Positions 4,898 through 11,175 of a DNA stretch of 15,500 nucleotides are shown in pieces. The notes below the pieces were generated by a model that saw nothing but the letters and a program-made list of their open reading frames with translations, searched no databases and was not told where the DNA came from. Both the position numbers and the translations under genes were made by a program. The number at the start of each line of letters is the position of its first letter. Position 1 is the first letter of the stretch. Source of the stretch: Thermoleophilia bacterium (lineage in GTDB: Bacteria; Actinomycetota; Thermoleophilia; Gaiellales; Gaiellaceae). The stretch lies in assembly GCA_014534295.1 (NCBI GenBank), contig JACVRU010000023.1, positions 1-15,500 of the forward strand, written 5' to 3'.

Positions 4898-5221
4898 GTG
4901 CCCCGCGTGCACCGCAGACGGCTCGGCGCGCTCGACCGGCTTCGCGAGCGCCTCGACCACGCTGGGCCCGACTCGGAGCTCTACGCTGCGATCGCCCGCC
5001 AGGTGACCGAGCAGCGAATCACGCGCGACCTCTCCCAGCGGGAGCTCGCGGAGCTCTGCGGCACGACGCAGTCTGCGATCGCCCGCTTCGAAGCCGCGGA
5101 GCGGCCGCCGCGGCTCGACACGCTGCTCCGCGTCGCGCGCGCGCTCGACTGCGAGCTCGAGGTGCGGCTACGGCCGCGGACCCGGACGCGAAGGAGGGGC
5201 GATGGCGACGACGCGGGTTGA
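4898..5221 (+). CDS. XRE-family helix-turn-helix regulator (HigA-like)
   Basis: 107 aa. Residues about 45-85 form a classic XRE/Cro-C1 HTH: SQRELAELCG as the first helix and TTQSAIARFE as the recognition helix, followed by the usual RPPRLDTLLRVARALDCEL. The closest style is the HigA/antitoxin or small-repressor group. The N-terminal 40 residues are basic and helical; the C-terminal tail is Arg-rich. A GTG start is supported by the TATAGT box 7 nt upstream. No toxin gene lies next to it: upstream is tRNA-Lys, and downstream is an overlapping membrane-protein gene (20 nt overlap), so it more likely controls that operon. The fold is certain; the target is inferred. Confidence 0.9.
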   Translation: MPRVHRRRLGALDRLRERLDHAGPDSELYAAIARQVTEQRITRDLSQRELAELCGTTQSAIARFEAAERPPRLDTLLRVARALDCELEVRLRPRTRTRRRGDGDDAG

Positions 5222-6110
5222 GATCGAGGACATCGAGTCGACGAAGAGCGAGAAGTTCCTCGCCGTCGTGCTCGCAGCCTTCCTCCTCGTCGGCGGGATC
5301 TGGTTCTACGCCAAGAGCGACGACTGGGTGCGAGACGCAATCGACGTCCCGGCGGCCACGTCGGCTGAGCAGGCCGCCTTGGAAGCATCCGAGGCCGCCT
5401 TCTCGGCCCTCAACGCGGCCCAGGAGCGCCACGCGCAGACGCTCAACGAGCTCGAACTCGCCCGGGAGGCGTATCGAACGGCGCTCGACGCCGGCCGGCG
5501 CGCGCCCGCGCTCGAGCGGGAGTACGAGCGCGCCCGGGCGCGGCTCCGAGCGGCCGAGCGCGAGGAGGAGCGCGCGTTCGGCGCCTGGCAGGCGACGCAG
5601 GCGGCCGCCAACGAGGCCGCGCAGCAGCACGGCGAGCGGGTGCGCGCCGCGCAGGACCGGCGCGCGTGGGTCGCCGCGCTGATCCGGCTCGGCTTCGTGG
5701 CGCTCTGGCTCCTCGCCTCCTTCCGGCTGCTCTCCGTGCTGCGCGGCCGCGACTCCCGCTACCTCCCGCTCGCCTTCGCGGCGATCGGTACCGCCGCGCT
5801 GCTCGCGCTCGTCTTCGCCGGCGACTACGTCACCGACTACGTCGACCCGCTCGACCTCGGCCCGCTCCTGCTCTCGCTGGTGGGAGCGGCGGCCACGCTG
5901 GTCGCGTTCGCCGCGCTCCAGCGGTACCTCGCGCGGCGCGTCCCCGTCCGACGCGTGCGCAAGGCGGAATGCCCCTTCTGCGGCTATCCCGTCCGCGGCG
6001 CCGGTCCCCACTGCGAGGGGTGCGGGCGCGAGGTCGTGGGCGAGTGCTCGACCTGCGGCCGGCCCCGACGGGTCGGCACCGCGCGCTGCTCGGCCTGCGG
6101 GTCTCCCTAG
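5202..6110 (+). CDS. Membrane protein with coiled coil and C-terminal double zinc ribbon
   Basis: 302 aa. A short acidic N-terminus is followed by TM1 at about 19-37 and an Ala/Glu/Arg-rich coiled coil at about 52-155. Three further membrane segments lie at about 158-180, 187-206 and 217-241. The C-terminal tail from about 255 has two zinc ribbons: CPFC with CEGC, then CSTC with CSAC. The odd helix arrangement puts the coiled coil between TM1 and TM2, on the face opposite the N-terminus if TM1 spans once. The start ATG has a strong AAGGAGG 6 nt upstream and overlaps the XRE gene, so the two are translationally linked. No family recognised. The stop is interleaved with that of the opposing gene. 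Confidence 0.8.
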   Translation: MATTRVEIEDIESTKSEKFLAVVLAAFLLVGGIWFYAKSDDWVRDAIDVPAATSAEQAALEASEAAFSALNAAQERHAQTLNELELAREAYRTALDAGRRAPALEREYERARARLRAAEREEERAFGAWQATQAAANEAAQQHGERVRAAQDRRAWVAALIRLGFVALWLLASFRLLSVLRGRDSRYLPLAFAAIGTAALLALVFAGDYVTDYVDPLDLGPLLLSLVGAAATLVAFAALQRYLARRVPVRRVRKAECPFCGYPVRGAGPHCEGCGREVVGECSTCGRPRRVGTARCSACGSP

Positions 6111-6622
6111 AACGCGAGCAGAAGCAGCAGCACTAGCGCGACCGCGACGAGCACGAGCGTCGCGGGTACCGCGGCGGCCGAAAGGAGCAGGAACGGGACG
6201 CTCACCAGCGGCAGCGCGCCCGCGTGCGGGCCGAGCAGCTCGCGCGCCCCGCCCGCGACACGCGTCAACCGCCAGAGGAGGAACGGCAGCCGCGTGACGC
6301 GCGTGCCCCTCGCCGCCCGAATCGCCTCCGACATGGCACGCAGCTCGGCCGCCCGGTCGCGAGCCTGGCCCGGCGTCGCGCGGACGCGGGCCGGCAGGGC
6401 GGCGAGCGACGCCAGCGCTGCGGCCAGGACGAACAGCACCACCCCGGGCGCAGCCGCGAGCGCGATGCCCAGGACGGTGAGCGCCCAGCCGCCAGCGTCT
6501 GCCGGCGCGCCGTCGCGGAAGAGGAAGACTGCGACCACCGCCGCGGCAGCCCCCGCGACGACCGCGAGGGTGCGAACGGCGCGACCCGCGCCGCCGACCG
6601 CCCGCGTGACGCCGTCGATCAG
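6107..6622 (-). CDS. Membrane protein of unknown function, probable CTG start
   Basis: 171 aa with an N-terminal hydrophobic pair (about 17-37 and 46-75, the latter probably two helices) and a hydrophobic C-terminal pair (about 133-171) ending LLLLLAF. Between them is a basic cytoplasmic stretch rich in Arg/Ala. No known domain recognised. No ATG, GTG or TTG fits the beginning. A CTG at 6622 overlaps the stop of the DUF2071 gene in a CTGA, like the GTGA/ATGA junctions elsewhere here, and GAGGAA lies 6 nt upstream. It is therefore read as the second gene of a two-gene operon. The reading frame continues further upstream inside the DUF2071 gene, but in a non-native frame. Confidence 0.65.
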   Translation of the reverse strand: MIDGVTRAVGGAGRAVRTLAVVAGAAAAVVAVFLFRDGAPADAGGWALTVLGIALAAAPGVVLFVLAAALASLAALPARVRATPGQARDRAAELRAMSEAIRAARGTRVTRLPFLLWRLTRVAGGARELLGPHAGALPLVSVPFLLLSAAAVPATLVLVAVALVLLLLLAF

Positions 6623-7353
6623 CGCCGTTCCTCGAGCGGCCAGATCACGACGTCTTGCCGCTCCGCGTAGTGACAGAGCGGCTCGCCCGCGAGTTCGACG
6701 TCCGCCGGCGGCATCGTGTTGAGCTCGAGCTCCGCCTCGGCCTCCTGGAGGGGCCACGGCGGATGGTGGATCTCCGCGAGCGCGGGCCCGTGAGTCCACA
6801 GGCAGTAGCGCTCCGTCAGGAAGTGCTCGAGCGTGCCCGGCTCGGCCTGGAACACGTCGCCGGTCGGCCGGTAGCGCGCTTCGAAGACGTGACCCTCACG
6901 GCCGGACGAGTACTCGATCCAGCCGTCGCGGCGCGCCGCCCGCATCCGCGCGTGGTGGTACGGGAGCCGGTACGTGCGCCTCGCGGCAGCCACGGCCCAG
7001 CGACTGTCTGCGTCGAGGCTGAAGAACCAGATCCCGGGCCGGTCGCCCCTCCGCACGTAGGTACGCACGTTCAGCTCCGGGAACGACGAGAGCCCCGGGA
7101 CCGGGAGCGTCCCCCGCAGGCGCAGCCCGACGAGCCGGAACGGGGTGATGCCGAGCCACGCGGAGCCGTCGAACGTCTCGAGCTCGACGCCGTCGGCGAG
7201 GTGCGGCCGGAGTTGCGCCCCGTCCACGCGCCAATGGGCGAAGAGCAGCTGCTCCCAGGTCTGTCCCTGGAGCCACGGCCGCTCGGGCGGAGGCCAAGAG
7301 CGGTGGGCCGTCTCCTGGAGCGCGGCCGCCTGGCGCGCGAAGCTCGCGGTCAT
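6619..7353 (-). CDS. DUF2071 (YqjF-like) protein
   Basis: 244 aa, soluble. The sequence is that of the DUF2071 family, related to acetoacetate-decarboxylase-like folds. It opens with RPWLQGQTWEQLLFAHW, then ADGVELETFDGSAWLGITPF, ELNVRTYVRR, GIWFFSLDA, RTYRLPYHHA and a C-terminal HFLTERYCLWT block, all in the usual order and at the usual length (about 230-250). No enzymatic activity is established for the family. ATG 7353 is preferred because GAGGT lies just upstream; GTG 7374 would add seven residues and sits 6 nt after a weak TCTAAA box. The next gene overlaps its stop by 4 nt. Confidence 0.85.
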   Translation of the reverse strand: MTASFARQAAALQETAHRSWPPPERPWLQGQTWEQLLFAHWRVDGAQLRPHLADGVELETFDGSAWLGITPFRLVGLRLRGTLPVPGLSSFPELNVRTYVRRGDRPGIWFFSLDADSRWAVAAARRTYRLPYHHARMRAARRDGWIEYSSGREGHVFEARYRPTGDVFQAEPGTLEHFLTERYCLWTHGPALAEIHHPPWPLQEAEAELELNTMPPADVELAGEPLCHYAERQDVVIWPLEERR

Positions 7354-7378
7354 CCGACCTCGTTTCCCGTTCACGCCG

Positions 7379-7388
7379 GGTTTAGACT
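7379..7388. promoter_or_regulatory. Overlapping divergent promoter elements
   Basis: On the plus strand TAGACT (7383-7388) ends 6 nt before the ATG at 7395 and fits a leaderless start. On the minus strand the same bases give TCTAAA/TAAACC, a poorer -10 for the DUF2071 gene. The two promoters would occupy the same few bases and could not be used at once. Confidence 0.35.
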
Positions 7389-7394
7389 CCGCGC

Positions 7395-7811
7395 ATGCGT
7401 CTCCGCAAGGACGCGAAGATCGAGCTCCTCAAGCGGGTGCCGCTCTTCTCGCAGTGCTCGAAGCAGGAGCTGGCCTCCGTGGCCGCCGTCGCCGACGAGA
7501 CTGACCTCGGCGAGGGAACGGAGCTCACGAAGCAGGGCCGACCGGGCCGCGAGTTCGTCGTGCTCATCGAGGGCGAGGCGGAGGTCCGCAAGAACGGACG
7601 CAAGGTGGCCGCGCTCGGCGACGGCGACTTCTTCGGCGAGATCGCGCTCGTGACGAGTCGCCCACGTACCGCGACCGTCGTCGCGAAGACACCGGTCCGC
7701 GTCCTCGTGATCACCGACCGCGCCTTCCGGTCGCTGGTCGAACGCTCGCCGAGCATCCAGGGAAAGGTGCTGAAAGCGCTGGCGGAGCGCCTCGCCAGTG
7801 ACGATCTCTAG
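7395..7811 (+). CDS. Stand-alone cyclic-nucleotide-binding domain protein
   Basis: 138 aa, a single cNMP-binding domain of the CAP/Crp family with no DNA-binding HTH after it. Residues 1-30 form the leading helices (LLKRVPLFSQCSKQEL). The beta-roll follows, with GREFVVLIEGEAEV and the phosphate-binding cassette FFGEIALVTSRPRTATV near residues 76-92, including the Glu that binds the ribose 2'-OH and the Arg that binds the cyclic phosphate. The protein then ends with one C-helix. Such single-domain forms act as ligand-sensing subunits or in partnership with other proteins; the partner is unknown. ATG 7395 has TAGACT 6 nt upstream and no ribosome binding site. Confidence 0.9.
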   Translation: MRLRKDAKIELLKRVPLFSQCSKQELASVAAVADETDLGEGTELTKQGRPGREFVVLIEGEAEVRKNGRKVAALGDGDFFGEIALVTSRPRTATVVAKTPVRVLVITDRAFRSLVERSPSIQGKVLKALAERLASDDL

Positions 7812-7830
7812 CGTCGTCCACCCAGGCTCG

Positions 7831-7836
7831 TAGACT
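7831..7836 (+). promoter_or_regulatory. -10 hexamer of the 39-aa ORF
   Basis: TAGACT, identical to the box of the preceding gene, 8 nt before the GTG at 7845. This repetition of the motif is part of the reason to believe the short ORF. Confidence 0.35.
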
Positions 7837-7844
7837 CCCGCGCC

Positions 7845-7964
7845 GTGATCCGGAACGCCCCGTTCAGCGGGGAGACGATCCAGGTCGGCGCGCTGGACTC
7901 GTACGCGGCGCTGTGCGCCGCCTGCTACGAGCCGGGGCTCGCGACGCTGGCCGCTTCCGCGTAG
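7845..7964 (+). CDS. 39-aa small protein of unknown function
   Basis: GTG 7845 to TAG 7962-7964. The product is short, begins MIRNAPFSGETIQVG and contains a CxxC-like LCAACY near residues 27-32. All but one sense codon (GCT) ends in G or C, as in real genes here, and TAGACT lies 8 nt upstream. The -10 box of the next gene begins two bases after its stop. It could be a genuine small protein, a leader peptide of the ABC exporter operon, or the remnant of a longer gene. No homology recognised. Confidence 0.4.
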   Translation: MIRNAPFSGETIQVGALDSYAALCAACYEPGLATLAASA

Positions 7965-7965
7965 C

Positions 7966-7971
7966 TAACGT
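7966..7971 (+). promoter_or_regulatory. -10 hexamer of the ABC exporter operon
   Basis: TAACGT, 6 nt before GTG 7978. No Shine-Dalgarno is present, so the first gene of the operon should be translated from a leaderless mRNA. Confidence 0.45.
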
Positions 7972-7977
7972 CGGGCC

Positions 7978-8946
7978 GTGCGACCGAACTCGATCGAGGC
8001 CGAGGGCCTCGCCAAGCAGTTCCGCAAAGGCCCCCGCGCCGTCGACGGCATCGACCTGCACGTCTCCCCCGGCGAGATCTACGGCTTCCTCGGCCCGAAC
8101 GGCGCCGGCAAGTCGACCACCGTCCACATGCTGACGACGCTCCTGCCGCCGACCGCCGGCACGGGGCGAGTGGCCGGGTACGACATCGTCCGCGAGGGAG
8201 CGAGGGTGCGCGCGGCGATCGGCGCCGCCCTCCAGGAGGCCGCCCTCGACCCGCTCCTCACCGGCCGCGATCACCTGCGGCTCCAGATGGCCCTGCACGG
8301 GATCCCCCGCCGCGAGCGCTCGGAGCGGGCCGACGAGCTGCTGGTCCGCGTCGGCCTCACCGGCGCGGCCGACCGGAAGGTCGGCGGCTACTCGGGCGGG
8401 ATGAAGCGGCGCCTCGACCTCGCGCTGGCGCTCGTCCATCGGCCGCGGATCCTCTTCCTCGACGAGCCGACGACCGGGCTCGACCCGCAGAGCCGCGCTG
8501 CGCTCTGGGACGAGGTCGGCCGCCTGGCGAGCGACGGCGTCACGGTCTTCCTGACGACGCAGTACCTCGAGGAGGCGGACGTCCTCGCCGACCGGGTCGG
8601 GATCATCGACCACGGCCGCATCGTCGCCGAGGGGACGCCGGCCGCGCTCAAGGGCGAGATCGGCCGGCCGACCGTCGAGGTCGTCCCGGCCGATCCGGAT
8701 CAGCGCGGCGCTGTCGCCGACGTGCTCGCCCGCTTCGGCGAGCCCTCGCAGGCGTCGCCGGACGGCGTGGCCGTCCGCATCGACGGCGAGGCCGAGCTGG
8801 CGCCGATCGTCCGCGCGCTCGACGCCGAGGACCTGCACGTCGCGCAACTCCAGCTGCACGCGCCGACGCTCGACGACGTCTTTCTCGCGAAGACGGGCCG
8901 GTCGCTGGAGGGCGCCGAGGAGCCCGAGGCGGTCGCCGCCGAGTGA
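7978..8946 (+). CDS. ABC exporter ATP-binding protein, DrrA type
   Basis: 322 aa. Walker A GPNGAGKST at 39-47, Q-loop Gln86, signature YSGGM at 138-142, Walker B ILFLDEP at 158-164 and D-loop GLDP at 167-170. The switch position has Gln195 (TTQYLEEAD) in place of the usual His, as is common in the DrrA (daunorubicin-resistance) group. A C-terminal extension of about 90 residues follows the nucleotide-binding domain, also as in DrrA, where it contacts the permease. It powers export of drugs, lipids or glycolipids by the two permeases encoded next. GTG start at a leaderless promoter. Its stop overlaps the first permease start (GTGA). The substrate cannot be read from sequence. Confidence 0.93.
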   Translation: MRPNSIEAEGLAKQFRKGPRAVDGIDLHVSPGEIYGFLGPNGAGKSTTVHMLTTLLPPTAGTGRVAGYDIVREGARVRAAIGAALQEAALDPLLTGRDHLRLQMALHGIPRRERSERADELLVRVGLTGAADRKVGGYSGGMKRRLDLALALVHRPRILFLDEPTTGLDPQSRAALWDEVGRLASDGVTVFLTTQYLEEADVLADRVGIIDHGRIVAEGTPAALKGEIGRPTVEVVPADPDQRGAVADVLARFGEPSQASPDGVAVRIDGEAELAPIVRALDAEDLHVAQLQLHAPTLDDVFLAKTGRSLEGAEEPEAVAAE

Positions 8947-9710
8947 CGCTCCAGATCTGGTCGATCGCCCGCCGCCAGATCGTCCGGACGCTCCGGCAGC
9001 CGGCGGCCGTCTTCTTCCCCGTCGCGTTCCCACTCGCGCTGATGGCGGTGAACGCGGGCGGCCTGACGCCGGCGACGCGACTGCCCGGCTTCCCGACGGA
9101 CTCCTTCTACGCATTCGCCCTCGCCGTCCCGTTCATCCAGGGTTCGCTGTTCGCGACGATGAATGCCGGCACGGACCTCGCCCGCGACATCCAGGAAGGC
9201 TTCTTCAACCGCCTCCAGCTGACGCCGCTCAATCCGGCGGCCCTGCTGCTCGGACTGCTCGGGGGCGTCGTCGCGATGGGCCTCGTCCAGGCCGTGATCT
9301 ACCTCGGCGTCGGGCTGGCGATCGGCGTGGAGTTCCACGCCGGAGCGCTCGGGGTCGTGGTCCTGCTGGCGCTCGCGACCCTGATCCTGATCGGCTTCGG
9401 CGCGATCGGGGCGACGATGGCGCTCAGGACCGGCTCCGGCGAGGCGGTCCAGGGGCTCTTTCCCGCCTTGTTCGTCTTCCTCTTCATCTCGTCGATGAAC
9501 ATGCCCCGCGACCTGATCCCGATCGACTGGTTCCGGATCGCCGCGACCGCGAACCCGATCTCGTACCTGCTCGAGGGCGTCCGGAGCCTGATCATCACGG
9601 GCTGGGACGGCCAGGCGCTCGCGCTCGGCTTCGGCGTCGCGGCGGCCGTGACGGCGGCCGCTCTCGTCGCCGCCACCCGGTCCCTGCGGACACGGATGGA
9701 GAGGACGTGA
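8943..9710 (+). CDS. ABC-2 type permease 1, DrrB type
   Basis: 255 aa, an ABC-2 transporter membrane subunit. The N-terminal amphipathic segment (IWSIARRQIVRTLRQP) leads into TM1 at about 23-38. Further helices lie near 57-77, 104-130, 136-160 and 169-185, and a final one near 225-245. The loop before the last helix carries the family motif MPRDLIPIDWFRIAATANPISYLLEGVR. Its GTG start overlaps the ATPase stop and its stop overlaps the next start, so the three genes form one translationally coupled operon. It probably pairs with the second permease to form a heterodimeric pore. Confidence 0.9.
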   Translation: MTLQIWSIARRQIVRTLRQPAAVFFPVAFPLALMAVNAGGLTPATRLPGFPTDSFYAFALAVPFIQGSLFATMNAGTDLARDIQEGFFNRLQLTPLNPAALLLGLLGGVVAMGLVQAVIYLGVGLAIGVEFHAGALGVVVLLALATLILIGFGAIGATMALRTGSGEAVQGLFPALFVFLFISSMNMPRDLIPIDWFRIAATANPISYLLEGVRSLIITGWDGQALALGFGVAAAVTAAALVAATRSLRTRMERT

Positions 9711-10483
9711 CGAGGACCTTGGCGGTCGCGGAGGGCGTGGCCTGGCGCGTGCTGCGGAACGTTTTCAAGAACCCGTCGCTGCTGGTCCCTTCGCTCGTCT
9801 TCCCGCTCTTCTTCTTCACCGCCTTCGCGGGCGGGCTCGCAGGCATCTCACGGGCGCCGGGCTTCGACTTCCCCGACGGGTACACGGCGTTCCAGTTCGT
9901 CTTCGTGCTGCTCCAGTCGGCCGCCTTCTCGGGCGTCTTCACCGGCTTCGGGATCGCGCGTGACTTCGAGCGGGGGTTCGCGAAGCGGCTGCTGATCGCG
10001 GCGCCGCGGCGGGGTGGGATCCTCCTCGGCTACGCGCTCGCCGCAATCGTGCGCTGGGCGCTCGTCGCGGTGCTGCTGACCGTCGTGGCGCTCGCCGCTG
10101 GGATGGAGGTCGGCGGCAACGGCGTCGACCTCTTCGGCCTCTACGCGCTCGCGCTGCTCGTGAACGTCGCCGGCATCCTGTGGGCGACCGGGGTGGCGAT
10201 GCGGCTGCGGACGATGCAGGCCGGGCCGGTTATGCAGTTCCCCGTCTTCATCACCCTCTTCCTCGCGCCGGTGTACGTCCCGCTCTCCCTGCTCACCGGC
10301 TGGATCAAGGCGCTCGCGACCGTCAACCCGGCGACGCGCTTTCTCGAGGCCGGACGGAGCCTGCTCGCCGGCGCCCCGCACGAGGTCGCGCTCGCCTTCG
10401 GCGCCGCGCTCGGGCTCGGCCTGCTGTTCGCGCTCTGGGCGCTGCGCGGGCTCCGCTCGGCGGAGCGCGCGGGCGCGGCCTAG
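9707..10483 (+). CDS. ABC-2 type permease 2, DrrB type
   Basis: 258 aa, the second ABC-2 membrane subunit. TM segments lie near 22-42, 58-80, 105-128, 140-160, 171-195 and 228-248. The motif VYVPLSLLTGWIKALATVNPATRFLEAGR near 183-215 corresponds to the one in permease 1, so the two are paralogues. The charged FARDFERGFAKRLLIAAPR loop matches the cytoplasmic coupling region of the family. GTG start in a GTGA overlap with permease 1; last gene of the operon. Its TAG is interleaved with the stop of the opposing pseudogene at 10480-10483. Confidence 0.9.
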   Translation: MTRTLAVAEGVAWRVLRNVFKNPSLLVPSLVFPLFFFTAFAGGLAGISRAPGFDFPDGYTAFQFVFVLLQSAAFSGVFTGFGIARDFERGFAKRLLIAAPRRGGILLGYALAAIVRWALVAVLLTVVALAAGMEVGGNGVDLFGLYALALLVNVAGILWATGVAMRLRTMQAGPVMQFPVFITLFLAPVYVPLSLLTGWIKALATVNPATRFLEAGRSLLAGAPHEVALAFGAALGLGLLFALWALRGLRSAERAGAA

Positions 10484-11100
10484 CCCGTCGCCCCGCGCTC
10501 GAGCAGCAGCCGCTCGAGCACCGCCGTCCGCTTCATCGCTCGCAGCTCGCCGGCAGCGATCACGTGCCGCGTCTCCGGCGTCAGCGGCACGTGCAGCGAG
10601 ACGACGTCCGCCTCGGCCGGCAGCTACCGAAGCGGCAGGCCGTGGACAACGCGCATGCCCAGCGCCTCGGCGAGCCGCGCGAGCTCGCGCCCGATGCACC
10701 CGTAGCCGACGATCCCGAGCGTCTTCCCCTCGAGTCCCTCCCCGTGCAGGAAGGTCGGCGCCCAGGCCCACGGCTCCCCGCGGCGGAGCCGACGGTCGCC
10801 CTCCACCACCCGCCGCAGCAGCGCCAGGATCAGCGCGAGCGCGAGCTCGGCGGTCGCCCGCGTGAGCACGCCCGGCGTGTTGGTGACGACGACTCCGCGG
10901 GCGGCCGCCACTCGGCCCACGTCGACGTTGTCGTAGCCGACCGCGTACTGGGCGACGACGCGCAGCTGCGGGCCTGCCTCGTCGAAGAGTCCGGCGCCGA
11001 CCGGGTGGGTGGGCACCGTGATCAGGCCGTCGGCCCCCGCGGGAGCGCCCACGAGCTCGAAGCAGGCCGGCAGCTCGGTCGCACGATTGGGAGACTCGCA
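10480..11100 (-). pseudogene. Decayed D-isomer 2-hydroxyacid dehydrogenase
   Basis: The recognisable blocks, in order, are GADGLITV, RVVAQYAVGYDNVDV, GVVVTNTPGVLTRATAELA and the NAD-binding Rossmann motif LGIVGYGCIGREL. Then comes LPLR, an in-frame TAG (10624-10626), and LPAEADVVSLHVPLTPETRH in the same frame. The TAG sits where relatives have Glu (LPLDELL), consistent with GAG to TAG. About 15-20 residues are missing before LPLR. The N-terminal 30-40 residues are mostly lost. After MKRTAVL the whole catalytic end is missing (the ARG loop, catalytic Glu and His), replaced by a short ERLLLERGATG tail and a stop. Relatives are glyoxylate/hydroxypyruvate or phosphoglycerate dehydrogenase-like, about 310-330 aa. 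It cannot be an active enzyme. The upstream limit is approximate. Confidence 0.8.
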
Positions 11101-11158
11101 GTCGTCGACCCGCTCGACAGGCGGGCGATGCCGCGTTAGCGAACGGTTAGAGCGCCTC

Positions 11159-11175
11159 CGCAGACTGCGCCGCAG
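11159..11175 (+). promoter_or_regulatory. Interlocking palindromes directly before the DUF2339 start
   Basis: CGCAG-A-CTGCG-C-CGCAG: the central CTGCG can pair with the CGCAG on either side, and the last base abuts the ATG at 11176. It occupies the place of a ribosome binding site, and none is seen. It may be an operator, a pair of alternative mRNA hairpins, or include a weak -10 (CAGACT, 9 nt before the ATG). Confidence 0.3.

Noticed and set aside
4898..6110. Toxin-antitoxin pair
   Set aside because: The XRE protein is antitoxin-like, but the overlapping partner is a 302-aa membrane protein and no RelE/HigB-type gene lies on either side.
8560..8564. Loss of the switch histidine in the ABC ATPase as a novelty
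   Set aside because: Gln in TTQYLEEAD is common in DrrA-group ATPases, so it is a family trait and not a defect.
7864..9114. A 416-codon minus-strand frame
   Set aside because: It is antisense to the DrrA-type ATPase and the start of the permease, with a composition typical of a shadow frame.
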